From positions 1-39,752 of the IMG/VR virus record IMGVR_UViG_3300042505_001204: a stretch of 39,752 bases of DNA; one strand, given 5' to 3'. A program made the translations under genes and the position numbers. Within the stretch, counting starts at the first letter, position 1; each line of letters opens with the position of its first letter. Under the pieces are notes generated by a model, which searched no databases, was not told the origin of the DNA, and saw only the letters and a program-made list of their open reading frames with translations. This stretch comes from a virus. Shown here piece after piece: positions 8,999 to 14,415 of the stretch.

Positions 8999-9231
8999 AC
9001 ATGGAGCAACTTTTCTTGATGGGCCTGTCTGCGGCAACCGGCTTACTTGGGTGGTTTGCACGCGAGCTTTATGCAGCAGTGCAGCAACTGCGTGCAGACC
9101 TGGCCGAACTTGAGGTTCGCATCGGTACGGATTACGTTCGATATGACCGGCTACGCGATGCGCTGGAGCCCATCAAGTCGGGCATAGACGAAATCAAAGA
9201 GACCCTTCGCCACAAGGCCGACAAGCCATGA
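8995..9231 (+). CDS. Small membrane-anchored coiled-coil protein of lysis cassette
   Basis: A 78-residue protein. GTG 8995 overlaps the preceding stop (GTGA); ATG 9001 is an alternative start. One N-terminal hydrophobic segment (LFLMGLSAATGLLGWFA) is followed by a charged amphipathic helix (VQQLRADLAELEVRIGTDYVRYDRL). This architecture resembles haemolysin XhlA-like or antiholin-like accessory proteins in phage lysis modules. The endolysin gene follows with an ATGA overlap. A precise role cannot be read from the sequence. Confidence 0.7.
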   Translation: MNMEQLFLMGLSAATGLLGWFARELYAAVQQLRADLAELEVRIGTDYVRYDRLRDALEPIKSGIDEIKETLRHKADKP

Positions 9232-9611
9232 CGTTTTCACTCAGCACCCGCAGCGAGTACGCATTGCAGGGCGTAAACCCTGACTTGGTTCGCGTGGTTC
9301 GCCGCGCCATCACGTTGACAAATATCGACTTCGTTGTGACCGAGGGCCTACGCACTCCAGAGCGACAGGCGGAACTGGTGAAGGCCGGCGCATCCAAAAC
9401 ACTGAACAGTCGCCACATTACCGGCCACGCGGTAGACCTTGCCCCAATCATTGCGGGGCAGGTTCGCTGGGACTGGCCCCCGTTCCATGAGCTAGCAAGG
9501 GCCATGAAGCAAGCGGCGGCGGCGGAAGGCGTTGCCATCGTTTGGGGCGGTTCCTGGACGCGTTTCCGCGATGGGCCACATTTCGAGCTAGACCGGAAAG
9601 CCTACCCATGA
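9228..9611 (+). CDS. Endolysin, M15-family L-alanyl-D-glutamate peptidase
   Basis: A 127-residue protein with the signature of VanY/M15 zinc peptidases: S-R-H-I-T-G-H-A-V-D-L (zinc ligands H63 and D70) and G-P-H-F-E-L (H118), plus the early VTEGLRTPERQ segment typical of phage endopeptidases of this family. It cleaves the L-Ala-D-Glu bond of peptidoglycan stem peptides to release progeny. There is no signal peptide, so export should depend on a holin. It is coupled by ATGA overlaps to the membrane protein upstream and the holin-like gene downstream. Length is normal for the family. Confidence 0.93.
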   Translation: MTFSLSTRSEYALQGVNPDLVRVVRRAITLTNIDFVVTEGLRTPERQAELVKAGASKTLNSRHITGHAVDLAPIIAGQVRWDWPPFHELARAMKQAAAAEGVAIVWGGSWTRFRDGPHFELDRKAYP

Positions 9612-9817
9612 TTCGCCAAGCCATAGAAGTTTCAGGCGGGCGGCGGTTCATCGTCACCGTTGGGGCTGGCGTCATGACTAGCTTCCTGCAATACGTGGGC
9701 AAGCTAGACCCGGCAGGCAGCACCTATGCGCTCGTCATCATCGGCACCGTTGGCGCTTACATCGCTGGGAATACAACCCAAAAGCTAAAGCAACCGGGCG
9801 AGCCAAATGCCAATTAA
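9608..9817 (+). CDS. Holin-like small membrane protein
   Basis: ATG 9608 overlaps the endolysin stop (ATGA), giving a 69-residue protein; a longer reading from 9542 would lie inside the endolysin gene and is rejected. Two hydrophobic segments (FIVTVGAGVMTSFLQYVG and TYALVIIGTVGAYIAG) are separated by a short polar turn, and the C-terminus is charged. This is a two-segment holin-like topology. The location directly after the endolysin and before Rz supports holin function. Which of the three small membrane proteins is the true holin is not decided by sequence. Confidence 0.75.
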   Translation: MIRQAIEVSGGRRFIVTVGAGVMTSFLQYVGKLDPAGSTYALVIIGTVGAYIAGNTTQKLKQPGEPNAN

Positions 9818-10319
9818 CCCGCTACTCATCGCACGCATGGCCGGTGCGCTTGCCTTCTGCGCATTGCTCATGTGGGCAGGTTATGCGCTTCGTGACAGCA
9901 GCGCCAAAGCCGACCTAGCCGAGTGCCAACGCACGCACGCGGAAGCCATCGCCATCACCCTGCGCGCAGCCCAAAAGGCGGAGGCTGAATACCGCGCCAA
10001 GGAAGCAGCAACCGCAGCGGAACACCAAAGGATCACCCATGCAGCCAACACCCAAGCCAATCAAGCTCGCGCTGATGCTGACCGCTTCCGCGCTGCTCTT
10101 GAGCGCATGCGGAAGCAAACCGCCATTGCCCCCGGTAGTAGTCCAGCCGCCAGTGATTCCAGCATTGCCGCCGGAAGCCAAGCAACCAGAGCCCCCAGCG
10201 ATATGCCGCCCGACATGCTCTGGCGGGCTCTTGAAGTGGCTGGAGACTTTGCAGCAGCCGCAGACCTTGCCCGCATTGCCGGCCAAGCCTGCGAGCGCAG
10301 TTACAACGCGCTAAGGTAA
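9807..10319 (+). CDS. Rz: Rz-like inner-membrane spanin
   Basis: A 170-residue protein overlapping the holin-like gene by 11 bp. An N-terminal transmembrane segment (MAGALAFCALLMWAGYAL) is followed by a long Ala/Gln/Arg/Glu-rich periplasmic coiled coil (about residues 30-105) and a helical C-terminus (WRALEVAGDFAAAADLARIAGQACERSYNAL). This is the architecture of Rz-type i-spanins, including DUF2514-like forms. The protein should pair with the nested Rz1 lipoprotein to fuse inner and outer membranes in the last lysis step, which implies a Gram-negative host. Confidence 0.88.
   Translation: MPINPLLIARMAGALAFCALLMWAGYALRDSSAKADLAECQRTHAEAIAITLRAAQKAEAEYRAKEAATAAEHQRITHAANTQANQARADADRFRAALERMRKQTAIAPGSSPAASDSSIAAGSQATRAPSDMPPDMLWRALEVAGDFAAAADLARIAGQACERSYNALR
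10039..10314 (+). CDS. Rz1: Rz1-like outer-membrane spanin lipoprotein nested in Rz
   Basis: A 91-residue protein encoded entirely inside Rz in the +1 frame, starting at ATG 10039 with AAGGA upstream. It has a lipoprotein signal (KLALMLTASALLLSAC) with lipobox L-S-A-C at C24, then a strongly Pro-rich stretch (KPPLPPVVVQPPVIPALPP). These are the hallmarks of Rz1 o-spanins. It is somewhat longer than lambda Rz1. The nested arrangement is known from lambda-like phages. Confidence 0.9.
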   Translation: MQPTPKPIKLALMLTASALLLSACGSKPPLPPVVVQPPVIPALPPEAKQPEPPAICRPTCSGGLLKWLETLQQPQTLPALPAKPASAVTTR

Positions 10320-10540
10320 ACCCGCACCTATCCCGCACGACATAGGCCAAGCCATTGATCCAATTGCTAGATATGGTGCAGACCCTGGGCACCAAAGGCA
10401 TTGGCAACAATAGCCAGCATTTCCCCGCACAAGCCCGCATTTCATAGGCAAATCGCCGGGCAGGGAAGGCACCAAAGGCAGCAGAAGACAGCGTAAGGCA
10501 TCATGTGCAGCCCGCACATTGCCCGCACGGCTTCCCGCAC
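10320..10540 (+). other. Candidate attP region with phased CCCGCAC repeats
   Basis: This 221-bp stretch between Rz and integrase has no gene. CCCGCAC occurs at 10321, 10332, 10424, 10511, 10522 and 10534, with CCCGCAT at 10434. They form three clusters in which neighbours are 10-12 bp apart, about one helical turn. A 13-bp direct repeat GGCACCAAAGGCA lies at 10388-10400 and 10468-10480, and TGGTGC/GCACCA (10374-10379, 10389-10394) forms an inverted pair. Clustered arm-type sites flanking a core with inverted recombinase sites is the usual attP plan of tyrosine integrases. The exact core cannot be fixed without a host attB. Confidence 0.55.
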
Positions 10541-11551
10541 ATGGCCTATTTCCGCAAGCTCGCGTCAGGCAAATGGCGCGCAGAGGTAGAGCTTGCGGGA
10601 GTCCGTGAGACCCGGGGCGGCTTCCTCACCAAGCGCGAGGCCGCAGAGTGGGCAGGCCAGCAAGAGGCAGACATTCGCGCAGGCAAGGCGGGCAAGTGGC
10701 CGCGCAGAACGCTAGCCGATGCAATCACCCGCTACCGTGACGAGATAACCCCAACGAAGGCAAGCGCCAAGGCTGAAACGCTCCGGCTCGATGCCATCTT
10801 GCGCGACCATCCCGCACTGTGCGGGAAATTGCTCGTTGAAGTGACCCCCGACGACTTGGGCGCGTGGGTTGCTCAAAGGCTCCAGACCGTCAAAGGCTCC
10901 TCAGTCAAACGGGAGTCCAACACCTTCAGCAACGTCTGGACGGTGGCGGCTAAGGTTTGGCGGTGGTGCCCCGTAGAGAGTCCGTGGACTTTTGTGAAGA
11001 TGCCCAGCGAGGGGCCGCCTAGGGATAGGCGCGTGAACTGGCGGGAGATTCGCAAGGTCTGTAGGAGGCTCGGCTACGTCACAGGCCAGCCACCTATCAC
11101 CTTGAGTCAGGAGGTCGCCTATGCGTGGCTACTGGCCCTTCGCACGGCCATGCGCTCGGGAGAGTTGCTAGGGCTGACCGTGGAAGCTGTGAACCTGCAA
11201 ACGCGGGTCGCTCGGCTGGATGTTCACAAGACCGTGCGATATACCGGGCGGGCTCGGTTCGTGCCGTTCACCAGGCACGCGGCGCGGCTCTTTGCCGTGA
11301 TGGTCAAAGGCAAGAAGGGCGAACTATTCCGGGTGAGCGACCAAAGCCGGGACGTTCTATTCCGCAAAGCGACCAAGGCTTGCGGCATCGTGGGCATGAG
11401 GTTCCACGACTCAAGGGCCGAAGCTCTCACCCTGCTATCGCGGCGGGTGGACTTGCTGACCTTGCAGAAGATCAGCGGGCACACAGACATTAATCAGTTG
11501 TCCTCAGCTTACTACCGGGAGACCCCGGAGCAAGTGGCGGCACGGCTTTGA
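10541..11551 (+). CDS. int: Tyrosine-recombinase integrase
   Basis: ATG 10541 is preferred over GTG 10505 because it yields the standard N-terminus MAYFRKLASGKWRAEVELAG and leaves the repeats upstream non-coding. The protein has 336 residues. The N-terminal region (1-60) is an arm-binding-like domain, 60-150 a SAM-like core-binding domain, and 165-336 the catalytic domain. Catalytic residues visible are R205 (T-A-M-R-S-G-E), H289 and R292 (F-H-D-S-R), H314 (S-G-H-T-D) and tyrosine Y324 or Y325 (S-A-Y-Y-R-E-T). It should integrate the phage through attP. Its 3' end overlaps a convergent gene by 40 bp. It follows the lysis genes on the same strand with no terminator between. Confidence 0.95.
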   Translation: MAYFRKLASGKWRAEVELAGVRETRGGFLTKREAAEWAGQQEADIRAGKAGKWPRRTLADAITRYRDEITPTKASAKAETLRLDAILRDHPALCGKLLVEVTPDDLGAWVAQRLQTVKGSSVKRESNTFSNVWTVAAKVWRWCPVESPWTFVKMPSEGPPRDRRVNWREIRKVCRRLGYVTGQPPITLSQEVAYAWLLALRTAMRSGELLGLTVEAVNLQTRVARLDVHKTVRYTGRARFVPFTRHAARLFAVMVKGKKGELFRVSDQSRDVLFRKATKACGIVGMRFHDSRAEALTLLSRRVDLLTLQKISGHTDINQLSSAYYRETPEQVAARL

Positions 11552-11709
11552 AGCTGGGGCCAAGCCTCATCAATGAACGCGCCAGATTGCACAAGCCTGC
11601 GGCGCAGTTCGTCAAATCGATGAGCCTGCAAAAGCCGCTCATACACGGCATCACCATAAAACCGGCGCACGGCAATCTGTCCGTCAATGTCGCCAAAAAG
11701 CCATTCCAT
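11512..11709 (-). CDS. Small protein of unknown function, last gene of leftward operon
   Basis: A 65-residue protein. ATG 11709 shares its A with the stop of the upstream excisionase-like gene (TGATG), and AAGGAGG lies 10 nt before it; GTG 11712 is an alternative start. The sequence (MEWLFGDIDGQIAVRRFYGDAVYERLLQAHRFDELRRRL) is charged and helical. The family was not recognised. Its 3' end overlaps the 3' end of the convergent integrase by 40 bp. No terminator is visible after it. Confidence 0.65.
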   Translation of the reverse strand: MEWLFGDIDGQIAVRRFYGDAVYERLLQAHRFDELRRRLVQSGAFIDEAWPQLQSRAATCSGVSR

Positions 11710-11882
11710 CACCGCTTCCCCTCCTTAAACCGCAGAACATCAGCGTAACGCCAACGCACCGTTTTCCGGCTGATGAGCGTCACAGGCTTGGGAAAGTCTG
11801 CCCGCTTGCTGATGCGGTCTACGAAGTGCTGGCGGCTGATTCCGAGAATCTGCGCGGCCATTGCGGAATCAATTTCGCTCAT
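11709..11882 (-). CDS. Excisionase/AlpA-like small HTH protein
   Basis: A 57-residue protein with AAGGAGA upstream, coupled to the previous gene by an ATGA overlap. The N-terminus (IDSAMAAQILGISRQHFVDRISKRADFPKPVTL) has the pattern of a MerR/AlpA-like winged helix: an A-x-x-L-G-I-S-R helix-turn-helix then F-P-K-P. The end is basic (KTVRWRYADVLRFKEGKR). Proteins like this are excisionases or AlpA-type regulators. Its place as the second-last gene of the leftward operon, next to int, supports a directionality-factor role. The family match is by pattern only. Confidence 0.72.
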   Translation of the reverse strand: MSEIDSAMAAQILGISRQHFVDRISKRADFPKPVTLISRKTVRWRYADVLRFKEGKR

Positions 11883-12256
11883 GCCTTCTCCTTGCCCATA
11901 GCGCCAGGATTGGCGGGTAGCGGCATCCAGTGCGAATAGCCAAAGTTGAAGTCAGGGCCAAACCACATATCGATTTCCACAATGTTGTGGTCGGCGTCAA
12001 AGGCAAGCACGCGCTCTTGAACTGGCGGCATCTGCTCGGCCACTGGAATCCAGCGCGCAGCCTTCAAGCGCAGCGCCTCACACTCAGCCCTGCTCTGCTC
12101 TGCGCTGGCTTGCCAAGCTCGCCACTGCTGCTGCACTGACATGAGCTTGTAGATGCCATCAGCGTCCTTGAGCACGGCCAGCGGGGAATAGCCAAGTCCG
12201 TACATGTGCATCTCAAATTGAGCTTGCTCATCGTCAATCCGTTGTGCCTCAGTCAT
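11879..12256 (-). CDS. DUF551-domain protein
   Basis: A 125-residue protein. Residues about 68-115 match the DUF551 pattern: W-I-P-V-x-E-Q-M-P-P-x-x-E-R-V-L-A-F near the start and H-W-M-P-L-P near the end. The N-terminal part (EAQRIDDEQAQFEMHMYGLGYSPLAVLKD... then WRAWQASAEQSRAECEALR) is helical. DUF551 proteins are common in phages and prophages with no established function. The DUF551 part is nearly identical to the 66-residue protein at 22676-22876 on the other strand. Start overlaps the neighbour by 8 bp (ATGACTGA). Confidence 0.85.
   Translation of the reverse strand: MTEAQRIDDEQAQFEMHMYGLGYSPLAVLKDADGIYKLMSVQQQWRAWQASAEQSRAECEALRLKAARWIPVAEQMPPVQERVLAFDADHNIVEIDMWFGPDFNFGYSHWMPLPANPGAMGKEKA
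11922..12034 (-). repeat. Inverted duplication, copy 1 (DUF551 segment)
   Basis: Reverse complement of these 113 bp equals 22724-22836 except for three single-base differences, with no gaps, by direct reading. All three are third-codon-position changes; two are silent and one changes Ile to Val. Confidence 0.95.
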
Positions 12257-12389
12257 TGCCGCTCTCCTTGCTGGCTGCTCGCCTCACGATGTCAAAGTTG
12301 ATGACAAGCGGGCCGATGAACAGCACGCGGCCTGCGTCCGGGTCGCGCCTGAAACGCAAGCGCCAACGCTTTTGGAAGTGGTAGGTCAT
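12249..12389 (-). CDS. Short basic protein, function unknown
   Basis: A 46-residue protein (MTYHFQKRWRLRFRRDPDAG...VLFIGPLVINFDIVRRAASKESGND) with a GAGAG ribosome site in the junction repeat. It overlaps the upstream gene by ATGA and the downstream DUF551 gene by 8 bp. The N-terminus is strongly basic and the middle hydrophobic (VLFIGPLVINF). The tail R-A-A-S-K-E-S is the shared junction module described separately. The family was not recognised; the tight overlaps argue that it is a real gene. Confidence 0.65.
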   Translation of the reverse strand: MTYHFQKRWRLRFRRDPDAGRVLFIGPLVINFDIVRRAASKESGND

Positions 12390-13042
12390 TTGCTCTCCTT
12401 GCTGGCTGCGATGGCTGGGGCTTCGGGCAGGGGCATCCAGTGGGTTGGCGTTCCCCTGAGATGGTTTCCGCCGAGGTCAACGGGCGCCCAGCCCCCGCGA
12501 TAAAACGCGGCAACAACTGGTTGCCTACCCGGAATGTTTAGGAGCACATCTACACAATTCTTAGGCGCTGTTTCAATCGGCTGCCAAGCAGGGGCAGGCG
12601 CTGCGGGTGCTGAGTACAGGCGAACGACCTCAAGGTGCGCGCACGCTTCGGTGGCATCAATGTCATCAGCGCCGTGCATGTAGCTCCACAGGTAGCCCAA
12701 GTCCTTGGTAGGGCCGAAAGCCGCTACGGCTTCCGCAACCTGGGCTTTGTTCCGCACCAAGTAGCCAGTCATCAATGGTTCGGGGGCAGGCGCTGCGGGT
12801 GCCGAATAGAGCGGCTGCATGTTGAAGTCGCGCATCACGCTAGGAGAGGGCTGGTGAGCGGAAAACTCAAGCGCGCCAGTGCGGGGGTTGACGCCCATGA
12901 AAGCGGTTGAAACAGGCTTCGGCCAAAGAAGCGCAGCAACAAACTCTTCCAGCGCAGCCGTCTGCACCGGCCCAATGCTTGCCCACTCACGCAGGCGTTC
13001 GCAGCCAGGGTGAGCCAGTGCAGTCGCAATATCAGTTGCCAT
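12386..13042 (-). CDS. DUF551-like composite protein with Ala/Pro linkers
   Basis: ATG 13042, with AAGGAGA 8 nt upstream, gives 218 residues (MATDIATALAHPGCERLREWAS...). Two linkers YSAPAAPAPE/A occur near residues 78-85 and 145-152. The C-terminal part from W-Q-P-I-E-T-A-P-K to T-H-W-M-P-L-P matches the DUF551 pattern. The middle segment (YLVRNKAQVAEAVAAFGPTKDLGYLWSYM) is of unknown type. The protein looks modular, with domains joined by linkers identical to those in neighbouring genes. The tail AIAASKESK is the junction module. Function unknown. Confidence 0.78.
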   Translation of the reverse strand: MATDIATALAHPGCERLREWASIGPVQTAALEEFVAALLWPKPVSTAFMGVNPRTGALEFSAHQPSPSVMRDFNMQPLYSAPAAPAPEPLMTGYLVRNKAQVAEAVAAFGPTKDLGYLWSYMHGADDIDATEACAHLEVVRLYSAPAAPAPAWQPIETAPKNCVDVLLNIPGRQPVVAAFYRGGWAPVDLGGNHLRGTPTHWMPLPEAPAIAASKESK

Positions 13043-13160
13043 GTTTGTTCTCCTTGTTGGCTGCGATGGCAAGCCTTGCAAACAGCGCACCGCACCAAGG
13101 GCAGCGGCGGTCAGTTGATTCGATTTCTTGTCGGCAGTTGCCGCAGTTAAGAACTCTCAT
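13032..13160 (-). CDS. Tiny zinc-ribbon protein
   Basis: A 42-residue protein (ATG 13160, TGA 13034) with two Cys pairs: C6-x-x-C9 (LNCGNCRQE) and C20-x-x-C23 (RRCPWCGAL). This is a minimal zinc-ribbon pattern. Its start overlaps the previous stop by ATGA, it overlaps the next gene by 11 bp, and GGGAGAGC lies upstream. The C-terminal I-A-A-N-K-E-N tail is the junction module and carries the next gene's ribosome site. Likely a metal-binding nucleic-acid or protein-binding peptide; target unknown. Confidence 0.7.
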   Translation of the reverse strand: MRVLNCGNCRQEIESTDRRCPWCGALFARLAIAANKENKHGN

Positions 13161-13627
13161 GCTTGCTCTCCCTTGCTGGCTGCGATAGCTTGCAGCGCCT
13201 CCAGCACGTTCATGTCCTCGCGCCCCCAGTCATCGCCCAACGTGAAGCGATCAAGGCTTGCGATGGCTCGCGTTAGCAATTCGTCTGTCAGTGCTGGGGC
13301 AGGCGCTACGGGTGCGGCTATCAGCGACCGAAGTTCGATTGCGAACCGCGCTCGGCTGGTTGGGTTGTCGTTGATCGTCAGCGCAGCGAGCAGTTCGTGA
13401 ACGCGCTTAGGCACCGGCTCAATAGCAGGTGCTGCGGGTGCGGCGGCGAGACAAAGCTCATCGACAAGCCGCGCCATGTAGAGCAACAGGTCTCCCGCGT
13501 CTACCTGTGACGCATGAGGGTCGTTGAACAGTTTGGCGGCCATGGTTCGGGCCTTGCCAGCGTAAAGCAGCGCCTCGCTGTGAAGCTTGGCGGCCCATCG
13601 CTCAAACTCTTTGCGCTCACTGTCCAT
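13157..13627 (-). CDS. Phage protein of unknown function with Ala/Pro linker
   Basis: ATG 13627 (MDSERKEFERWAAKLHSEALLYAGKA), with AAGGAG in the junction repeat upstream, gives 156 residues; a longer reading through the repeat from 13714 is rejected. The N-terminal segment is helical. AAAPAAPAIEP and AAPVAPAPALTDELLTRAI are Ala/Pro linkers followed by a short L-T-D-E-x-L helix, a layout seen in many beta-proteobacterial prophage proteins. Tail AIAASKGEQA is the junction module. The family was not recognised. Confidence 0.72.
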   Translation of the reverse strand: MDSERKEFERWAAKLHSEALLYAGKARTMAAKLFNDPHASQVDAGDLLLYMARLVDELCLAAAPAAPAIEPVPKRVHELLAALTINDNPTSRARFAIELRSLIAAPVAPAPALTDELLTRAIASLDRFTLGDDWGREDMNVLEALQAIAASKGEQA

Positions 13628-14096
13628 TGCCGCTCTCCTTGCTGGCTGCGATGCCGATGCCGTGGGCTTGTTCGACCAACCGCGCAAACGCTTCCTTTTT
13701 GAATCTGGCACCAAGACCCGGGCCAGTCCAGCAATCAGAGTGCTCGATTAATCGGTCGATCTGCTCATCCGTCAGCGGGGCAGGCGCTGCGGGTGCTGCC
13801 TTTACATCAGGTGTAAAGCCGGAAAGAGCGGCGCGAAGCTGCTTCGCGTACCACTCGCGCTCGGCATCGGTTTCGGCCTCGTAAGCCAGTGCGAACGACT
13901 GCACGCCGCGCTTGATCCAAACGCGCTCACGCTCGACCACGACTTGCACAGCAGGCTCTGCCTCGTAGGAGGCGAGTGCTGCGGCGGCTTCGTCAAGGCA
14001 TTGCCCGAGGGCTGTTTCGGGGCGGCTTGCTCCGTAGTAGGCAATCACGGCAATGCGCAGGTCACGCAGCGCCTCGGCTAGCTTCGTGGTGCTCAT
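13617..14096 (-). CDS. Phage protein of unknown function with Ala/Pro linker
   Basis: A 159-residue protein (MSTTKLAEALRDLRIAVIAYYGASRPETALGQCLDEAAAAL) with an AGGAG site. Two helical segments are followed by the linker AAPAAPAPLTDEQIDRLIEHSDCW and a C-terminal piece (FARLVEQAHGIGIAASKESGNGQ) that contains the junction module. It overlaps the next gene by 11 bp (ATGGACAGTGA). No enzymatic motif was seen. The linker plus L-T-D-E-Q-I-D unit is shared with its neighbour, which points to module exchange. Confidence 0.75.
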   Translation of the reverse strand: MSTTKLAEALRDLRIAVIAYYGASRPETALGQCLDEAAAALASYEAEPAVQVVVERERVWIKRGVQSFALAYEAETDAEREWYAKQLRAALSGFTPDVKAAPAAPAPLTDEQIDRLIEHSDCWTGPGLGARFKKEAFARLVEQAHGIGIAASKESGNGQ

Positions 14097-14266
14097 GCCT
14101 TGCTCCTTTCAGCTTCAGCGCGCAGCAAAGCCACGGCCAGATCAATGGCGAGGCCAACTTCTTTTGGGTCTTGCATTTCCATCGGCGCGTGGTCGGTGTT
14201 GTGGTCGTCCTCCCTGCGCCATTTGTTGTGCGCGGCGAGGATTTCGGCGGCTTGGGTGGTGGTCAT
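14093..14266 (-). CDS. Small phage protein, function unknown
   Basis: A 57-residue protein (MTTTQAAEILAAHNKWRREDDHN...), overlapped by ATGA at both ends. It contains A-A-E-I-L-A-A-H-N-x-W-R-R, a short N-terminal pattern found in phage proteins that start with a helix-turn-helix-like or helical hook, and an acidic/His-rich middle (DDHNTDHAPMEMQDP). The function is unknown. Its coupling on both sides supports the call. Confidence 0.68.
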   Translation of the reverse strand: MTTTQAAEILAAHNKWRREDDHNTDHAPMEMQDPKEVGLAIDLAVALLRAEAERSKA

Positions 14267-14415
14267 GCCTCTACCCCCAGCGCCTCTTTAACCAGTTCCT
14301 CGCTAATGCCCAAAGCCTGCGCCGTGGCTGAAATGCGCTTTGCTTCGGGGATGGTGCCCAAAAGGCCGGTGCGCTCGTAAGCGGCGAGGATGCGGTCAAT
14401 TTGTACGATGGTCAT
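14263..14415 (-). CDS. Small helical phage protein, function unknown
   Basis: A 50-residue protein (MTIVQIDRILAAYERTGLLGTIPEAKRISATAQALGISEELVKEALGVEA), overlapping the helicase-methyltransferase gene and the next gene by ATGA. The second half (IPEAKRISATAQALGISEELVKEAL) resembles a helix-turn-helix layout but is too short to be sure. Translation is probably coupled to the large gene upstream. Confidence 0.62.
   Translation of the reverse strand: MTIVQIDRILAAYERTGLLGTIPEAKRISATAQALGISEELVKEALGVEA

Larger units (their letters stand above)
12261..13655 (-). repeat. Dispersed gene-junction repeat, five copies
   Basis: The motif GCTCTCCTTGCTGGCTGCGA (plus strand) or a close variant occurs at 12261-12278 (truncated), 12392-12415, 13047-13070, 13165-13189 and 13632-13655. 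Each copy sits at the 3' end of one gene, encodes an I-A-A-S-K-E-S type tail, and on the minus strand supplies the AAGGAG ribosome site of the next gene, which starts 6-12 nt further on. Confidence 0.85.

Noticed and set aside
12249-14415. Toxin-antitoxin pair among the small overlapped genes
   Set aside because: The overlapped small genes invite it, but no toxin or antitoxin motif is present and the overlaps run through the whole operon.
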